Positions 22,641 to 35,505 of a stretch of 64,000 nt of DNA are shown here, piece by piece (within the stretch, counting starts at the first letter, position 1; each line of letters begins with the position of its first letter). The notes beneath the pieces were generated by a model, which searched no databases, was not told the origin of the DNA, and was given only the letters and a program-made list of their open reading frames with translations. The DNA comes from Thuidium tamariscinum (Eukaryota > Streptophyta > Bryopsida > Hypnales > Thuidiaceae): the NCBI GenBank assembly GCA_947034885.2, contig OX344758.2, positions 20,859,067 to 20,923,066 of the forward strand. The letters are read 5' to 3'. The translations under genes were made by a program, and so were the position numbers.

Positions 22641-25600
22641 AGGGATTAAGAACAACATATTCTATCTGAAGTAGAAGCATCCTGAAATTGTCCCTTTTTA
22701 GTTTAGCCTTGATGGGTGGGTGGTCATAATGATGGATATTTTGCTTTAAATGTTTGCCATCATAAAAGAATATCAACCCCAACTTCTTTGGTAAGTTCCT
22801 TGACACTTACATAATATACACTTCGCTTTTGTACATGAAAAAAGTGCACCCTACATCAAAGGGCCTTTTTGGAGACTTAAAACCTCTCATTTTCATAATA
22901 TATATTAACCGGTTTTTGAAATGTTTCAATTTCAATTGATCAAAAACTTTAAAAACTTGACCCCTTCACCTTTGGTTTTGATGTAAACCAATTATGAAGA
23001 ATAAGCTTAGAGCATCACCACTATTACATGCCTATACAGACTTTAAGGAATTTACATTGGTGACTTTGTACAAGAGGGCAAGGAGTTGCCTTTTTTACCA
23101 CACAAGCGGCTCCAAGGCAAGACTTGTAGTTGTATACATGGCAGAAGATACAACTCCCTACCTACTCTCAAGTGTTAAAAGCAAGCCATGCTTATTCTGA
23201 TGACAAAATTGGCACTAACTACCTGGTTGCAGAATTTTGCACTTCAATATGATTGTGAAAGTGGGAAAATAACTTAACTTTATAAGAATGTTGTGGACCA
23301 GAATGGTCCGATGGATGAAAAGGGATTTTCCCATGTCGAACACAAATGCAATCATTCATCCTAGGTTTTAGGAGTGGAAAGTGGAGATCTTCTACAGTTC
23401 TTTGACTTCAAATGAGTTTTTTTGAATATTTTATTATCAATGATTCCCATGGTTTTAGAAATGCTGAATTCCTCAGGACCCCCCGCGTCCTTATAGGGTT
23501 AAGTATGTCTTGTTTTTTTCTTTTCTACCCCACATTTTTTTGACACAAATGAAACAACATTTCATGGCAAAGAGATAAAATACAAACCACCAGCCACAAG
23601 TGGCCTGGCGGGGACACGACACGAGCCAACGACCAGACTGACCACGCGAGCTAAGAAGCCACCACACAGCGCAGCGCGGATGGAGGCCGAAGGCTTCCTT
23701 CGGCCGGCAGAAGTGGAGACAGCTCGTCCGCACTCCGCAGACAGCATGGCTTGCTTTCAACGTTATGCAAAGACAGCGCCAACCCCCACCGTGACCCGCA
23801 ATGTGACACTGGAAGCAAGCTCTGCTACTTCCTGACTTTTGGCAAGATTGTCCTGAATTCTCTCTTGGGTTCTCGAGCCCGGCCAAGCTCACCCATTGGA
23901 AATCTGACAACGACAACAAAACAAAGATCCTGATTCTCCGCTTTGGAGGCTCGATCAGCGAAGAATTGTCCGAATGTCCGAGCTCTGAAAACTAATGTGG
24001 GTGGACCTGAATTTGACGATCGAGTCTGGAAGGCGTCGTGGCCGGTTGCACCCGTTTAACAGTGATCTCCTGCTTTCCTATCATCCCGGGCCGCGCGCTA
24101 GCCCTCACTTGCACCAGTGGCGATCGATCAATGCTCTTTCGACGAATGTGACGAGTTCAGTTCCTGAGTGGGGCTGAACTTGCCGCATGCTTCAAATTGC
24201 CGCTCTCAGCCACAGTCGATCAGTAAGCTGAAGCTTACTGCTGATTGTGCACGCTCTCAGCCACTTTGAATAACTTACCGCTAACTTAATTAATTGAATT
24301 GTGGGCGCCTGAGATGAGAGAATCGGGATTCGGGAAGCTCAGGGCCGGCTCCCTTGCAGAAGAGAGGAGTCTCCCCTGAGTGGGTTCCGCAAAAAGGCTG
24401 AAGAAGTGACGATAATAGGCACACGGCGCATTTGAATTCCTTTCATTGGAAGTCAGCCCACCCGCACATTCTACACATTCTACACATTCTTCCTGAAGTA
24501 GCGAACATTTGATGAAGCCGGAACTGACTCTTTGCAGTGTACTGTACATGGATGGATGGATCTCCAATGCAGGTCTTCAGTTTTCTGAACCAAATGAAAC
24601 GGAATTTCATCATTGTAGTTCCAGTGGAGGCTTTTTTTTTTTTTTTTTAAACAAACGGACCAAATTCCATTGATACGGAACACAGTACATCGAACCATCC
24701 AGTCGAGGTTTTGAACTACGGGTGTCTTGCAAGATCCCCTACAGACAACAGTGGTCTGATGGATGATGGTAGAAAAAGAAAATGCACCTATTACTGGAGA
24801 ATTTTAGTGATGATTTTGGTCATGAAGGTCTGCATCTTTGTAGGATTAAAGCCATCTTGGAAATGAGTACACATACATATGAGTAGAGTCGTACAAATGA
24901 ATAGGGATAGGGGGATTGAACCCCCCAATTGTCCTTCCCAAGGATAAACCAAAAAAATTCCCCCTATTTTTGTGTGGTGTTAATTTTATATATCATAAGA
25001 AGAAATATGAGGCCTCCAAAGGGCCATTTTGGGGCTGTTCTCTGAAACTGTTCCCTAACTGTTGGCCGCTGTCATGGCAGCATTTACCCCAAAAAAAAAT
25101 TAAAAAAATTGGGGGTCCTGAAATATGAAAAAAATCCAAAAAAAATTTTAAAAAATAAAAATTTAATGACATGGCACTCTCTCGACCATGTCGGATTTCA
25201 GTTCACGTGGCAAAAACTGTGTTCCCATAGTCCGGGAACTGCAGTCTTCTAATGCCCTCAGATTTCTTCTAATGTTATCACCTTTCCAACCTAAAATGGG
25301 ATTTCCAATTCACAATACAATTAAGAAAATTTGAATTTTATTGTAAGTAGCAAATGTGAACTCTTGTGCTTTTATAAGGATAAAAACACAAGCGATGACC
25401 TCCTTGGGCATATGAGTAGAGGTATAAGAAAACAAGATTAAACTTCAATTTGAAAGATTGATGTGAATGATGTGTCAGTTTAGAATGGCTCCATTTTCCA
25501 CATAGAGGTATATATGAGGTGTTGCTAAAGATCTTTTTCTAGTATCACGGTTGGATAGCAGGTTTGGCATTTTTATTAGTGTCAAATAATTAAATTCAAG

Positions 25601-25839
25601 TGCAAAATAAAATGTAATGTTTTTTAATAGCATCTTTTAAAATTTTGGGGTTAAATTCTAAAATAAAATAAAATTTTGGCATTATCTCATATAGCTTCAA
25701 ACACCACTTAATACATCATTGTCAGTGTATAAATAAACAAGTTATTTATGTAATTGAGGTGGAAGGGATAAAACAACCTATAAAGGCTATGTAAGTTTGA
25801 ATTAGTAGAGGTTCCACTGCTCATAGATATGTCAAAAGC
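22641..25839. other. intergenic DNA with GC-rich CGATCG-containing patch, no supported gene
   Basis: From about 23560 to 24480 the sequence is GC-richer, and open frames of up to 142 codons exist on the reverse strand, but they are Cys/Trp-heavy and resemble no family I know. An AAAC..ATTTCAT motif recurs near 23552 and 24598, the second beside an 18-base poly-T run. A short triple repeat of ACACATTCT lies near 24470. The rest is AT-rich. Confidence 0.5.
23290..23470 (+). repeat. dispersed repeat, copy 1 (copy 2 at 61390-61565)
   Basis: Blocks around GAGTGGAAAGTGGAGAT, TTTGACTTC and the CCATGGTTTTAGAAATG end resemble 61390-61565 (GAGTGGAAAGGGGAGAT, TTTGATTTC) in direct orientation. Element type and ends are unknown. 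Confidence 0.5.
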
Positions 25840-26400
25840 AGGAATTGTATTCAAAGTAAAATTTTAGACCTCATTTGGACATAGTATAATGAAAATTTCT
25901 AAAAACTTTGAATTGAATTCACTTGAGAAATCAAGTTAGCTTTCATCTCCACAAATCCATTTGAATTTTCAAGCCTTTGATCAAAAGTTATGGAAAAAAT
26001 TCAAAGAAAGGATGGAGGGAGCATTTTTTGACATTTTCAAACATTTCCCTAAATTTTGTTCATAACTTCTGATTTGAAGTTTTAATCTCACACACATTTT
26101 TGGAGATGAAATTTTCTTTAGTTTTGTAGATTTTATTACTTCAAATATTTTTGAATATTTTATATTCTAAGGTGTCAAAATGAGGACTAAATTTTTACAT
26201 TAAAGACAATTCTTGTCTCTCATCTTCAAATTATCCCATACCCTTTTAGGAATCATGATAGACAATGAATTCGTTATAAAAACAAATGCTCCTCCCATCA
26301 TTTTTACTACATTTCAATAAAGTATATCATCTATTTACCCATAAAAAAAATCTTGATGATGGATATTCAATAAATTGTTTTTGCATTCTTTGGATTTTAA
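25840..26400 (+). repeat. repeat block V, copy A (copy B at 39660-40110)
   Basis: The clearest shared segments are AAAAGTTATGGA(A/C)AAAATTCAAAG and CATCTTCAAATTATCCCATA, followed by an AATCTTGATGATGG / AATCTTAATGGTGG segment. With blocks P and Q this gives the same order and orientation as the set at 35-40 kb. Confidence 0.65.
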
Positions 26401-29400
26401 GCAAACCATCTTTATACTATTTGTTTGTTGATTTATTTGTTTGGTCCTAAAATAAGATTTAAAATTTAGTGTCTTTTATTTAATTGATTTAAGCCAAACT
26501 TGCTAATTGAGTGCATATAACAATTGCTTGATGTTAAGTTTGATAATGGTCATTATTGAAATAAAGGGATTGAAATACAAGAATATTTGAATTACCTTCT
26601 CAATACTCTAAACATCACATCATATTTATAATTCATTATTGCTCTTTCAATGTACATTTATATCAAGAAAAATATACAAAATATAGGTTAAAAAAAGGTT
26701 TGTCAAAAATAATTATGTTATATAGTACAATGATAGCTTATAAGAATTTTTCTTCAACTTGCTAGTAGAAGCCCTACTCATTGTATTCTCGATTTCATTC
26801 TGATTCTATTTAGAATGTTTATATGATGTCTTTGCATAATTTGGACTAGAAAGAGGAGTTTGTAGTTTTACTTGATATATTTGTAAAGTGCTTCGTATTT
26901 AATTTTTTTTAAATTAAAACAAAAACAATCAAAATCAAATAATAGTATTTTAGATATGATTATATATATAATTTTTAATAATTAGATTTTTATTCTTCCA
27001 AATATTTTACATTGGTATCTCTTAAATTACAAGAGATTTGAGGGCATTGGAGGCCCACAAGTTATTTTGAGTTTCCAAATTGTGGGAATGTGCAACATTA
27101 GCAGTCTAACGTAGCTGATAAAGTACCACATTAAAAAAAAATTAATCTAATTTTTTAATTATTTTTCAAAAAAAAATTGAATTTTTAAAATTAAATTTTA
27201 GGTTATTAATACTTCTTAGAATTTTTAAAAATCCAAAAAATTCAACCAATAGGGCTAATCTACAGTTTTTAGACAACACAAGGAACAAGCTAGGGCTTCC
27301 CTTGCCTTCAAATCCCATCTAATGAATAGCATTAAAAACAACAAATTTGAATCAAATTTTACCATTTAAGCATAATCAATGGTTCATGTATTCTCTAAAT
27401 ATTGATTTATACTCCAATTAGAAAAACAGTTCTAAATCCATTATTTATATAGTGTTCAATATGGATTCATTAATTAGAAAAAATGGGGTCTTCAAAGGGC
27501 CAAGGGACTCTAAACTATCAATGCAAATATAGAAAATAGGAAATAATATTTTTAAATATTAAAAAATCACAATGTAACATGGCAGGTCAAGTAATGTGGC
27601 AAATTGTGATCTTTAAGTTTTAAGACGTTCTTTTATTATTAAAAAAATTGTTCGATTAGTTGTATTTTCATTTTTGGTTTAAAATCTAGCAATAGTCTCT
27701 AGGCCCCATTTTTTTTCAATTAAGTGATACATGAAAATGATCTTAGTGTGTAAACACAAAGTTATTAATCTAAAAGCTTTGAAGATAATTGTAGGTATGT
27801 ACCCACGATTGTTTGAATGTGTTTATGGCATATGTATCTATAATATAAGTATACTATTATACGGAAAGAATATGTAACGTAGATACTTATGGGATAGACA
27901 CCGATAATCATATAAAATATTCATAGCATAGACTCCTAGGTTCATGAGCTTATAGATTCTATGCTCACAATCATGCTAGCATTCTTCAATATGTGATACT
28001 ATACATAATTACAAAAATGGTCTATTAAATAAAAGGAATGAAAATTAAGAGATTGTATTTCAAATTTTTTAAATTTACACTTTAAAAAAATTTAAGTTTT
28101 GCCAAATCAATTCTAAATTCACTATATAAAATTAATATTGTCAAATCATTGAGTTATCTACAACAGTCTATCAATCTAATAAAATCAAAATTTCTTTGTC
28201 TTTGTGTATAAATTTTTTTAATTTGTAGAGACAAAATGACCAATTTAAAAAAATCTAATTATTCAATTGGAACAATTAAAGAAAAATTGGGTTACATCTT
28301 AACGACACGTACTATAGACATTATAAATTTATTCAAATTTTAGTAGTAGAGACAAATTCTTTCTAATTCAAAATAAATCAAAATTATAGTAGAAAAAATT
28401 AATCAAATAATATCAATATTCCTAAAAAAATTTAATATAAAAATAACTCATTGTCATCATAGTAAAGGTCTAAGAGCTTGCTAGCATTACTAGATGCCTT
28501 CAGATATTATTAGAATTATAATTTTTTAAATTTAAAATTTGCTTAGTAGATTATAGAAATTAACATCCCATATTTATTTATTTATGAAGGGTTCTTTAGA
28601 ATAAATAAAGTTGCAAAATTTTGGAAATTTGTTGTTTTAGATGGTACAAATAATTGTTTTATTATTATTTTCTACATTATGTGATTTATTAGCAATCCAC
28701 CATCTAGATGTTGATTAGAAGGAAAGTATATTCAAAAGCAATAATCTTACAAACATAACATTTTATATTATACTAAATCTAAAATATGCAAATAAATGTA
28801 CAACAATAATATTTAGTGTTGATTTTGGTGGTAATTTTAGTTTGAAAATCCTTATTTGATAAGTTAGTGCAAAAGAAAAAAATATTGTGCACCCTTCAAT
28901 TTGCAACTATTGAAGAAAACTTATCATTAAAAATTTATCATTAAAGAGACTCACAAACCTTATTTGAAAAGTTATGAACAAAAAAATATGCTAAAATTTC
29001 ATATATTCTAAAAACATCTACAACAACAACTAGTGGTAATATTGGATTTATTAATATATATATGATGAACTCCTAAAAATAGAAACACTATTAGAACTCC
29101 ACATAGATTGGAATTTTTAGTATTAGAAAATTGTTTTCTAAGATACAAAGTATGAATAAAATCATTTCAATATATAACTTAAAGAAAACATATTAAAAAT
29201 TTGTTTTTATGAAATGCAATCTTCAAAAAGGGTGACTTATCTTTAGAAGGAAAGTTTATGGGACCCATCTTACCTTCAAAACTAATTTTTTTTAAATTAA
29301 TCACATTTTAAGAATGTTATAACAAGGGATTAGTTAAAATATTTAAAATAGTGAAGATGTGTTAAAAAGATAATTTAGAAAGATAATCTAATCATGACTA

Positions 29401-31050
29401 TCAATAAAAATTACAAATTATAATTGCCTCATAAAACACAAGTATATTGTAGGAATTTCCATCACATTCATTAATATTTATTAAAAAAAATTTGAAACCA
29501 AAAATTAGTTGTTCTACAACACTTATATTGGATTGAGAATCATTAATTTTCATAAAAATTATTTCACTCTGGTTTTGATTGTAGTGATTTTCAAAGGTGA
29601 AATTGGAGTGTTGTAGTTCCAAATGTTACTAAGGTATTAACCATACAATCTTGTAGTGAATGTATTTTGGGTGATGCAAATCAGGTTGGCTATATAGATT
29701 GCAAGATTATGATATTTTAGTATTGAAAAAGGATGGTGAAATTTTCCTAGCAATACATTTGAAGGTAAAGTTTGATTTCTGAAGCTATTCAAATGGAATT
29801 TTTTTTAACCATAAAGTGCTTCAAAACCAATATACAAATACATTGGTGAAAGAAAGTATCATTCAATTAACTCAATGCATTTGCATAATGGCTTTGAAAT
29901 GTCAAAAAATAGCAAGAAAAGTTGCAAAAAACATATTTCAAGATGCTTCTACTAAAATGCTTCTTAGTCACTCATTACTTCAAGGATTGACATGAAATTT
30001 TAACCACATAAACTAAACTAGTTTGTACAATTTTTCCACAAAAAAACTATTGGAGACAAATACCATATGAAGAAGAAACAAGTAGACAAAGTTCTTTGTG
30101 ATCCAAAAATGTTGGGATTTTGAACTTCAAGTTCCTCCCAAGCATTCAAAACTACTCGGATGGACAAACGACATAGAATAATTAGATTTCAAGTGTAACA
30201 TAATGCAACAAACTTTATTGAAAACAAACATTATTGAAAATAGATGTTGGTCATTGGATGAAGGGGATACAAGACCATGAAGTTGTAACCAAGATTCATG
30301 GTCATAGTTTGGTCATCTCAAATTGAATTTGCAAACTTCAATGGAGTTCTCAAAAATCAATATATGTAGAATTGATATAAATTTTTTATTACATACACTA
30401 GAGGAGAGAGTGTAAATTTTCCAACAAGTTTGATTGAATTTAGACACTGTAAGTAGAAGTTGCAAAACTTTGAATTGAACTTGAAACAATTGTGTGAGGC
30501 CACTCAATTTGGGTCCCTTTGAGCATTTAGGGGTTAATATTAGACAATCAACTAGCCATAGTTATAGTTTCAAAGTTCATATTGCTATAAAATATTAAAA
30601 TTTACAAAAAAAAATATTTTCAATTGGAATAGAAATTGTAGTCAATGATCTTCATTTCAATAGTTGGATTCAAATTCAAAAAATATCTTTCTTATGGTTG
30701 AAATTAATATCGAGAGCAAGAAAGGACCAAAATATCTACAAAGATTATCTATAGGATTAAGCACTTTTTCCCTCAAAAAAACATGATAATACCCTAATGA
30801 AGGAATTTGCAATTAACTATCAATTGAAAATATACTCAAACAACTTCCCCAAAAAATTGATGAAAATTCAATTTTTTTCCATTATACAGACTATAATAAC
30901 CATCAATAAGTCATCTATAAGAACCCCCCTATCTAGAGCAACTTTTAAGGATTAATTATACTTCATGGACTAAGTTAGCCTTTGCTCAAAGAGCACACAT
31001 GATCAAAAACCAATCATGACACACAAGATGTCTAAGCATTGTACATTTCT
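26401..31050. other. very AT-rich gene-free tract
   Basis: Apart from a possible small MITE at 27470-27723, I see no gene, RNA or clear repeat boundary. Open frames are short and low-complexity. Composition suggests long-decayed repeat DNA. Confidence 0.6.
27470..27723. mobile_element. possible small MITE (AATGGGG-type TIR)
   Basis: The left end, TTAATTAGAAAAAATGGGG, is nearly complementary to the right end, which reads CCCCATTTTTTTTCAATTAA. The symmetric ends span 254 bp. No target duplication was established, and low-complexity DNA can produce such symmetry by chance. Confidence 0.4.
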
Positions 31051-31059
31051 AGATGTAGT

Positions 31060-31620
31060 AGCTTTTAGTAACCATTGCATTTCAACTTCGAAATTTTGTA
31101 ACTAATTCTTCAAAGGTTCAAAAATTATAAAATGAGCTAGTTTAGATGCCAATATCATTTTTCTTTGTACTAGAAATTTACTAAAAATTATTTCAAACAA
31201 GTTTAGCTTTAATCCGTGAAAAGATTATCAGCTCTTGAATGGTCATTCAAGAGCAAGCCACATTAGTGTTAATAGTTACTATTAAAGTAATTGCAAGTTG
31301 AAAAATTGCTCAAGCTCTAAAATGGACCTCCTCCTTAAATGTACACTATTTGTACATGTTGCTTTTTCATATCCTTCAGCAATATACAAACAATGTACAT
31401 TTTAAGAAGGGGGCAATTTTCAAGCCCTATGCATTTCAACTTAAAAATTTTATAACTAATTCCACAAAACTTTAAAAAATTTGAAACAACTTGGGTTAGA
31501 TGTCAAATCTACTTGTCTTTCAAGGATAATTTATTGAAAAATATTTTAGGATGTTTCACCTTCCTAAAATTCACTTCCAGCCCTTAGGGTAAAATAGATC
31601 ATTATGGACTTTTTATCCAT
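31060..31620 (-). repeat. reverse fragments of the AGGTAGAAGGTCC MITE family
   Basis: Two adjacent reversed fragments, about 31060-31240 and 31318-31620, contain TAACTAATTC, GGGTTAGATGTCAAATC, TACTTGTCTTTCAAGGA and CACTTCCAGCCCTTAG, matching the interior of 13768-14095. Neither has both ends intact. Confidence 0.55.
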
Positions 31621-32051
31621 TGTAGACTCGTAGGAATGAGCCCGTTACAGGTTTCTTTTAGAGAATGAAATTTTGGCCATAATCAATGTTTTAGCTAATT
31701 GGAATGGAGTGATTAGTGACCACAATAGGAACTTTCAACTTTTCACTATTAATTCACAATAGGAAGTGACTCTTTCAAGCCTTCTATGTTAGAAAGTATT
31801 TTGTCTACATTAGATGAGTAAGATGACCATTAATGATACAGTTTTAGTTGGTTTTGGGATAGTTTAGAAACCATGATGGGTGGAATACTTCAAAAATTCA
31901 CAACTAATTCCCAATTTGTTGAAAAAATATAGTTTCAACTGCTCTCATCATTTCTATCACTTGTCCACATGTGGGGAAAAAAATTAGAAGATTTCAGCAT
32001 TGACATGAGGGCAAACTCCTCATTTGGTCTGTAATGGGTTATTTTACTTTA

Positions 32052-32326
32052 AGGTAGGTACACCCAAAATGGCACCTGACCTTAAAGCGCTCTGTACAAC
32101 GTGCATACATTTTCAAAATCAATCATGTACCCAGACTGTAGATGGCGCTTTTAGAAACACACTTTGACTGTTAATAACTTTTGCATACGGTATCCAAATC
32201 CACTGTTCTTTGGTGCGTTGGAACATGCTTTCACTCCACCAACAAGACTGTAAAAAAAATCTGAACAACATAATAACAGGAACTAGGCACAGTATGAAAA
32301 AATGGCGCTTTTGGGTGTACCTACCT
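32052..32326 (+). mobile_element. TA-target MITE, AGGTAGGTACACCC family, copy 2
   Basis: The 275-bp element starts AGGTAGGTACACCCAAAATG and ends with the complement of AGGTAGGTACACCCAAAAGC. It is flanked by TA (32050-32051 and 32327-32328). It is almost the same as copy 3 at 53449-53723, including the internal CATACGGTATCCAAATCC and GGTGCGTTGGAACATGC segments, so these two look more recent than copy 1. Confidence 0.9.
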
Positions 32327-32328
32327 TA

Positions 32329-34822
32329 GATGATCCATTAATGAACTTGTTAGAAGAAGAAGAGTAACTCTGACCAGCGTGAATAAAAAGTCTGTTGGGG
32401 ATAGTTCGTGAACCTGTAACCTTAGTGAGCGTCCATTTAAAAAAAAAAATTTAAGCAAATGAAACGGAAACTTCATTGCAGGGGGCAAAATACTGGACTG
32501 GCAGCGACAAGTGGCCTGCCCGCCAGGAAACAAAGCGAGTGTCCTTTCAAGAGTTAACAAAGGTCTGTGGACCACCTTAGCGTTCTTATTAAGTTACTCC
32601 TATTAGTGGATTGGGTCTGTCCCGGAATACTAATTACCGTCCTGACGAACCCCTGTCGCCTGCCGGTATTGAATACTCCTTTCCCCGGTGCCCCAGAAAA
32701 GACGTTGCTTCAGCATTCCGTGAAACTTGAATGAGCGAGGAGGCTTGATCAGTTGTTACCGTAGCCGCTCCGCAACGGAGCCCAGCTATCTCCATTGTCA
32801 ACCGAATTGAATGAGAGAGACGTTTCCGGCTTTCCACTTCGGAGGGCCTGCCTGCAGAGCAGATTAACTTAATCAGTCTGCATGGCTATTCCAAGGTAAA
32901 CAATCCCAGGCTTCCAAATCACGTGTTAGTTATTATTGTAAGCTTAATTCCGGAAGAGCGAGCAAGCCATGTCGATCTGTCAGACTGAGCTGATCGAATG
33001 GCCCGGCCGGCAATTCAATTTGTGCACTGCACTGCGCGCAGGAGTATGAGTTGCATGCAGATCGATGCAGTCCGTCTGCCAGGAACGATGACAAGCTTTA
33101 CAGTATGTTTTTCTCTCATCAAGAAACTGAACCGACCCGATCGAACGTAAGCTTACACGCTCTGGCCTCCCTGCGGTCCTATCAGTGCCCTGCAGTACCA
33201 GGATGAGAGTGTCAGAAAAAGGGTTTGTAAGGAATTGAAAGGAGGAGAGCAGGGGTTGGGTCGATCGATCGACGTGAGTACGGGTCGGGTGGCCGGATGC
33301 CTTCCGTTCCGTTCCTACGGATTGACATTCGGCTGCAATACTTGTGTGAATGATTGTGCTGCAAGAATTCTTGCTCAACCTTCTGACTACTGACGACACT
33401 CACCTGAATGGGCAATTTGGCATGCACTGAGCTAGCTTGCAGGCGAGGTAAGGGAGGAGGCCCATAAATTAAGCGCCCATTTGCATTGACCCCTAGCTGG
33501 AGTATGGTGCAGCGGCCAGAATTGTTTAGTTTTTTGACACCAAAGAAACGGAATTTCATTGTAGAGGTAAAAACGGACTTGTGGATTCTGTGATTGAAGA
33601 TGATGAGGATATTAGGGTTCCAATGGTATTTGGGGCATGGACTCCAAGAATATATATTCTTAATAATTTGGAGAATTGTTTAGAGTCATATTGAAGATTT
33701 TGTGAAGTCAGAGTGGCACATAATACATGTTTAGGTATATACAGGCTTGCTTGTTGTTGTACATAAGGATCCTTATGCAATGTGTCACATAGCATATCCC
33801 ACATGCGAAAAGTGACTACTTTGAGTGGTGACTAGTGGTTGGGCCATGTGTGTAGAACAACAAGGATTCATTGGATTTGTAACACTCTAATCTTTGAGCA
33901 ACAAACAAATGTTCAATTTCTAAGCATTTTTCGTGTTATACTTGTATTTTCTTGTGGTGAGTTGGGAGAGGGCCATGAGATTTTCTGTGAGCTTTGCTAC
34001 AACAATTTCAAAGACTATGGGGTACTACAAACTAGGACATTGGTAGAACCTATATGTGAAAGTACTTCACCCTAGAATTCTTGCAATTTGGCAATACCAT
34101 AGGCATTTGCAACATTTTTCAATCTTGAAATTCCCTCCAAAATTCTATATAAGTTATTTGGATGAGGCCAGGATAGTAATAAGGTTAGATTAAACAACCA
34201 AATCAACTTCAATGATCCTTGTTCAAGAACCCCCTTGCTATGAAACCACCGTTGTAAGTCTCCTACAACTTCTAAAGCCCCTAATTCAATAGCACCTTCT
34301 AATGGTGGAATATACTTGATTGATTATTGAATAAATAGATTTATTGTAGGTCAAAGAAAAAAATAATACGAAGCTACATTTGAAATTCAAGATGCTGCAA
34401 ATTTATTTTTACTTGGGGAGTCACTAATATAGGCCTTAGGCAAGTTGAAACATATAGGGCCATTTTAGTTTGTGAAGTAAAAAACTTAAAATTTTTGAAA
34501 GTAAAATAGAGGTGATACGGAAAAAAACATGTGAGAGTATTATTTTATTGTGATAGATATATTTTGAAATATTTTTTATTTTAAGTATATTGTTTCTATT
34601 TTTCTGGTAAACTCACCTTGTATGCACATGTTTTTGAAAAATACATATAGTGGCGTCTATGAGAGGTTATAAAGTTCCATGTTTTGTTTCTACATTGATG
34701 TTTAGAATATTTCTTGAATCTTACTAACCATTTTCCTTTAATTCCGAGATCAAAGCAATTTTTCAAGTATCAAGTCTGTATTTTTTAACTCAAAATACAT
34801 ACTTTTTACTTTTCAAGTTCTA
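32329..34822. other. intergenic DNA with GC-rich patch, no supported gene
   Basis: Between about 32560 and 33560 GC rises and CGATCG motifs appear, with reverse-strand open frames up to 139 codons that resemble nothing known. Motif AAACGGAA(T/A)(A/C)TTCATTG recurs at about 32462 and 33546. Beyond 33560 the DNA is AT-rich again. Confidence 0.5.
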
Positions 34823-35084
34823 ATTACAAAAAATCTAGACTCTCCAAAGGGTTGTTTAGACTGCCTACAAATGTGCAAATATAGAAAATATTTATCAAAC
34901 TTGTCAAAAAAAGTTTTATTAGTTAGTGCCAATTTTTGTGTCAAGTTATACACCACATAAGATTGAATGATAAAAAATAAAAAATAAAAATATTTCAATC
35001 AAAATAATATTTTTAAAATTTTCCTATACTTGCACATTGACCTAAATCTAAATGGCCCTTTAGAGAATTTAGATTTTCTCTAAT
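34823..35084. mobile_element. MITE, ATTAGAGAAAATC family, copy 1
   Basis: The 262-bp element starts ATTACAAAAAATCTAGACTC and ends with the complement of ATTAGAGAAAATCTAAATTC. Inverted similarity continues inward through AAAGGG. The same ends occur at 37866-38205. Flanking GTTCTA and GTTTTA could be an imperfect target duplication. It is non-coding; superfamily undecided. Confidence 0.6.
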
Positions 35085-35139
35085 GTTTTATTCAATTATT
35101 TTTTGATGTTTTCAAATTACAAAGTGTTTTTAGCAATTT

Positions 35140-35505
35140 CACCACCTATTCCTAATTAGGGATCCATATCAATCTACTAGGATGCATCTATTTCTAACCA
35201 AGGTTGGGACTAATAATGCGATGACATATGTCCCAAAGTGTCATAAAGTGTGTAGGAAGTATCCAATGGAAAAGTAGTCTCTTGAATGATTAAAATTGGA
35301 AGAGTCTAGACTTTGGCTATGAGTTCAAAGCTTTTTTTGACTCCCAAAAATCATAGTAATTGCATCTTTGAGAATAAAATTATGAAAAATTTGTACTCCT
35401 CATTTTTTTAAATCTAACTACATACAAAAATTTTACATTTGCCTCATATTGCTTCTAACCCATTCTAAAATTACTTGATTAATTAGTCATGGGTGGTTCT
35501 ACCTT
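35140..35505 (+). repeat. repeat block P, copy B (MITE-free)
   Basis: This is the counterpart of 20140-20850. At 35205-35218 it reads TGGGACTAATAATG, exactly where copy A has its 273-bp MITE, so 35211-35212 is the empty TA target. Confidence 0.75.

Noticed and set aside
23491-23919. 142-codon reverse frame
   Set aside because: Cys/Trp/Gly-heavy composition, no family resemblance, no splice partners, and it overlaps a repeated motif; likely chance in a GC-rich patch.
27780-27990. Second complete copy of the 18147-18347 MITE candidate
   Set aside because: Only scattered similarity and one recognisable end; too decayed to define.
32980-33559. Reverse frames of 139 and 115 codons
   Set aside because: Overlapping in different frames without family resemblance; chance in GC-rich DNA.
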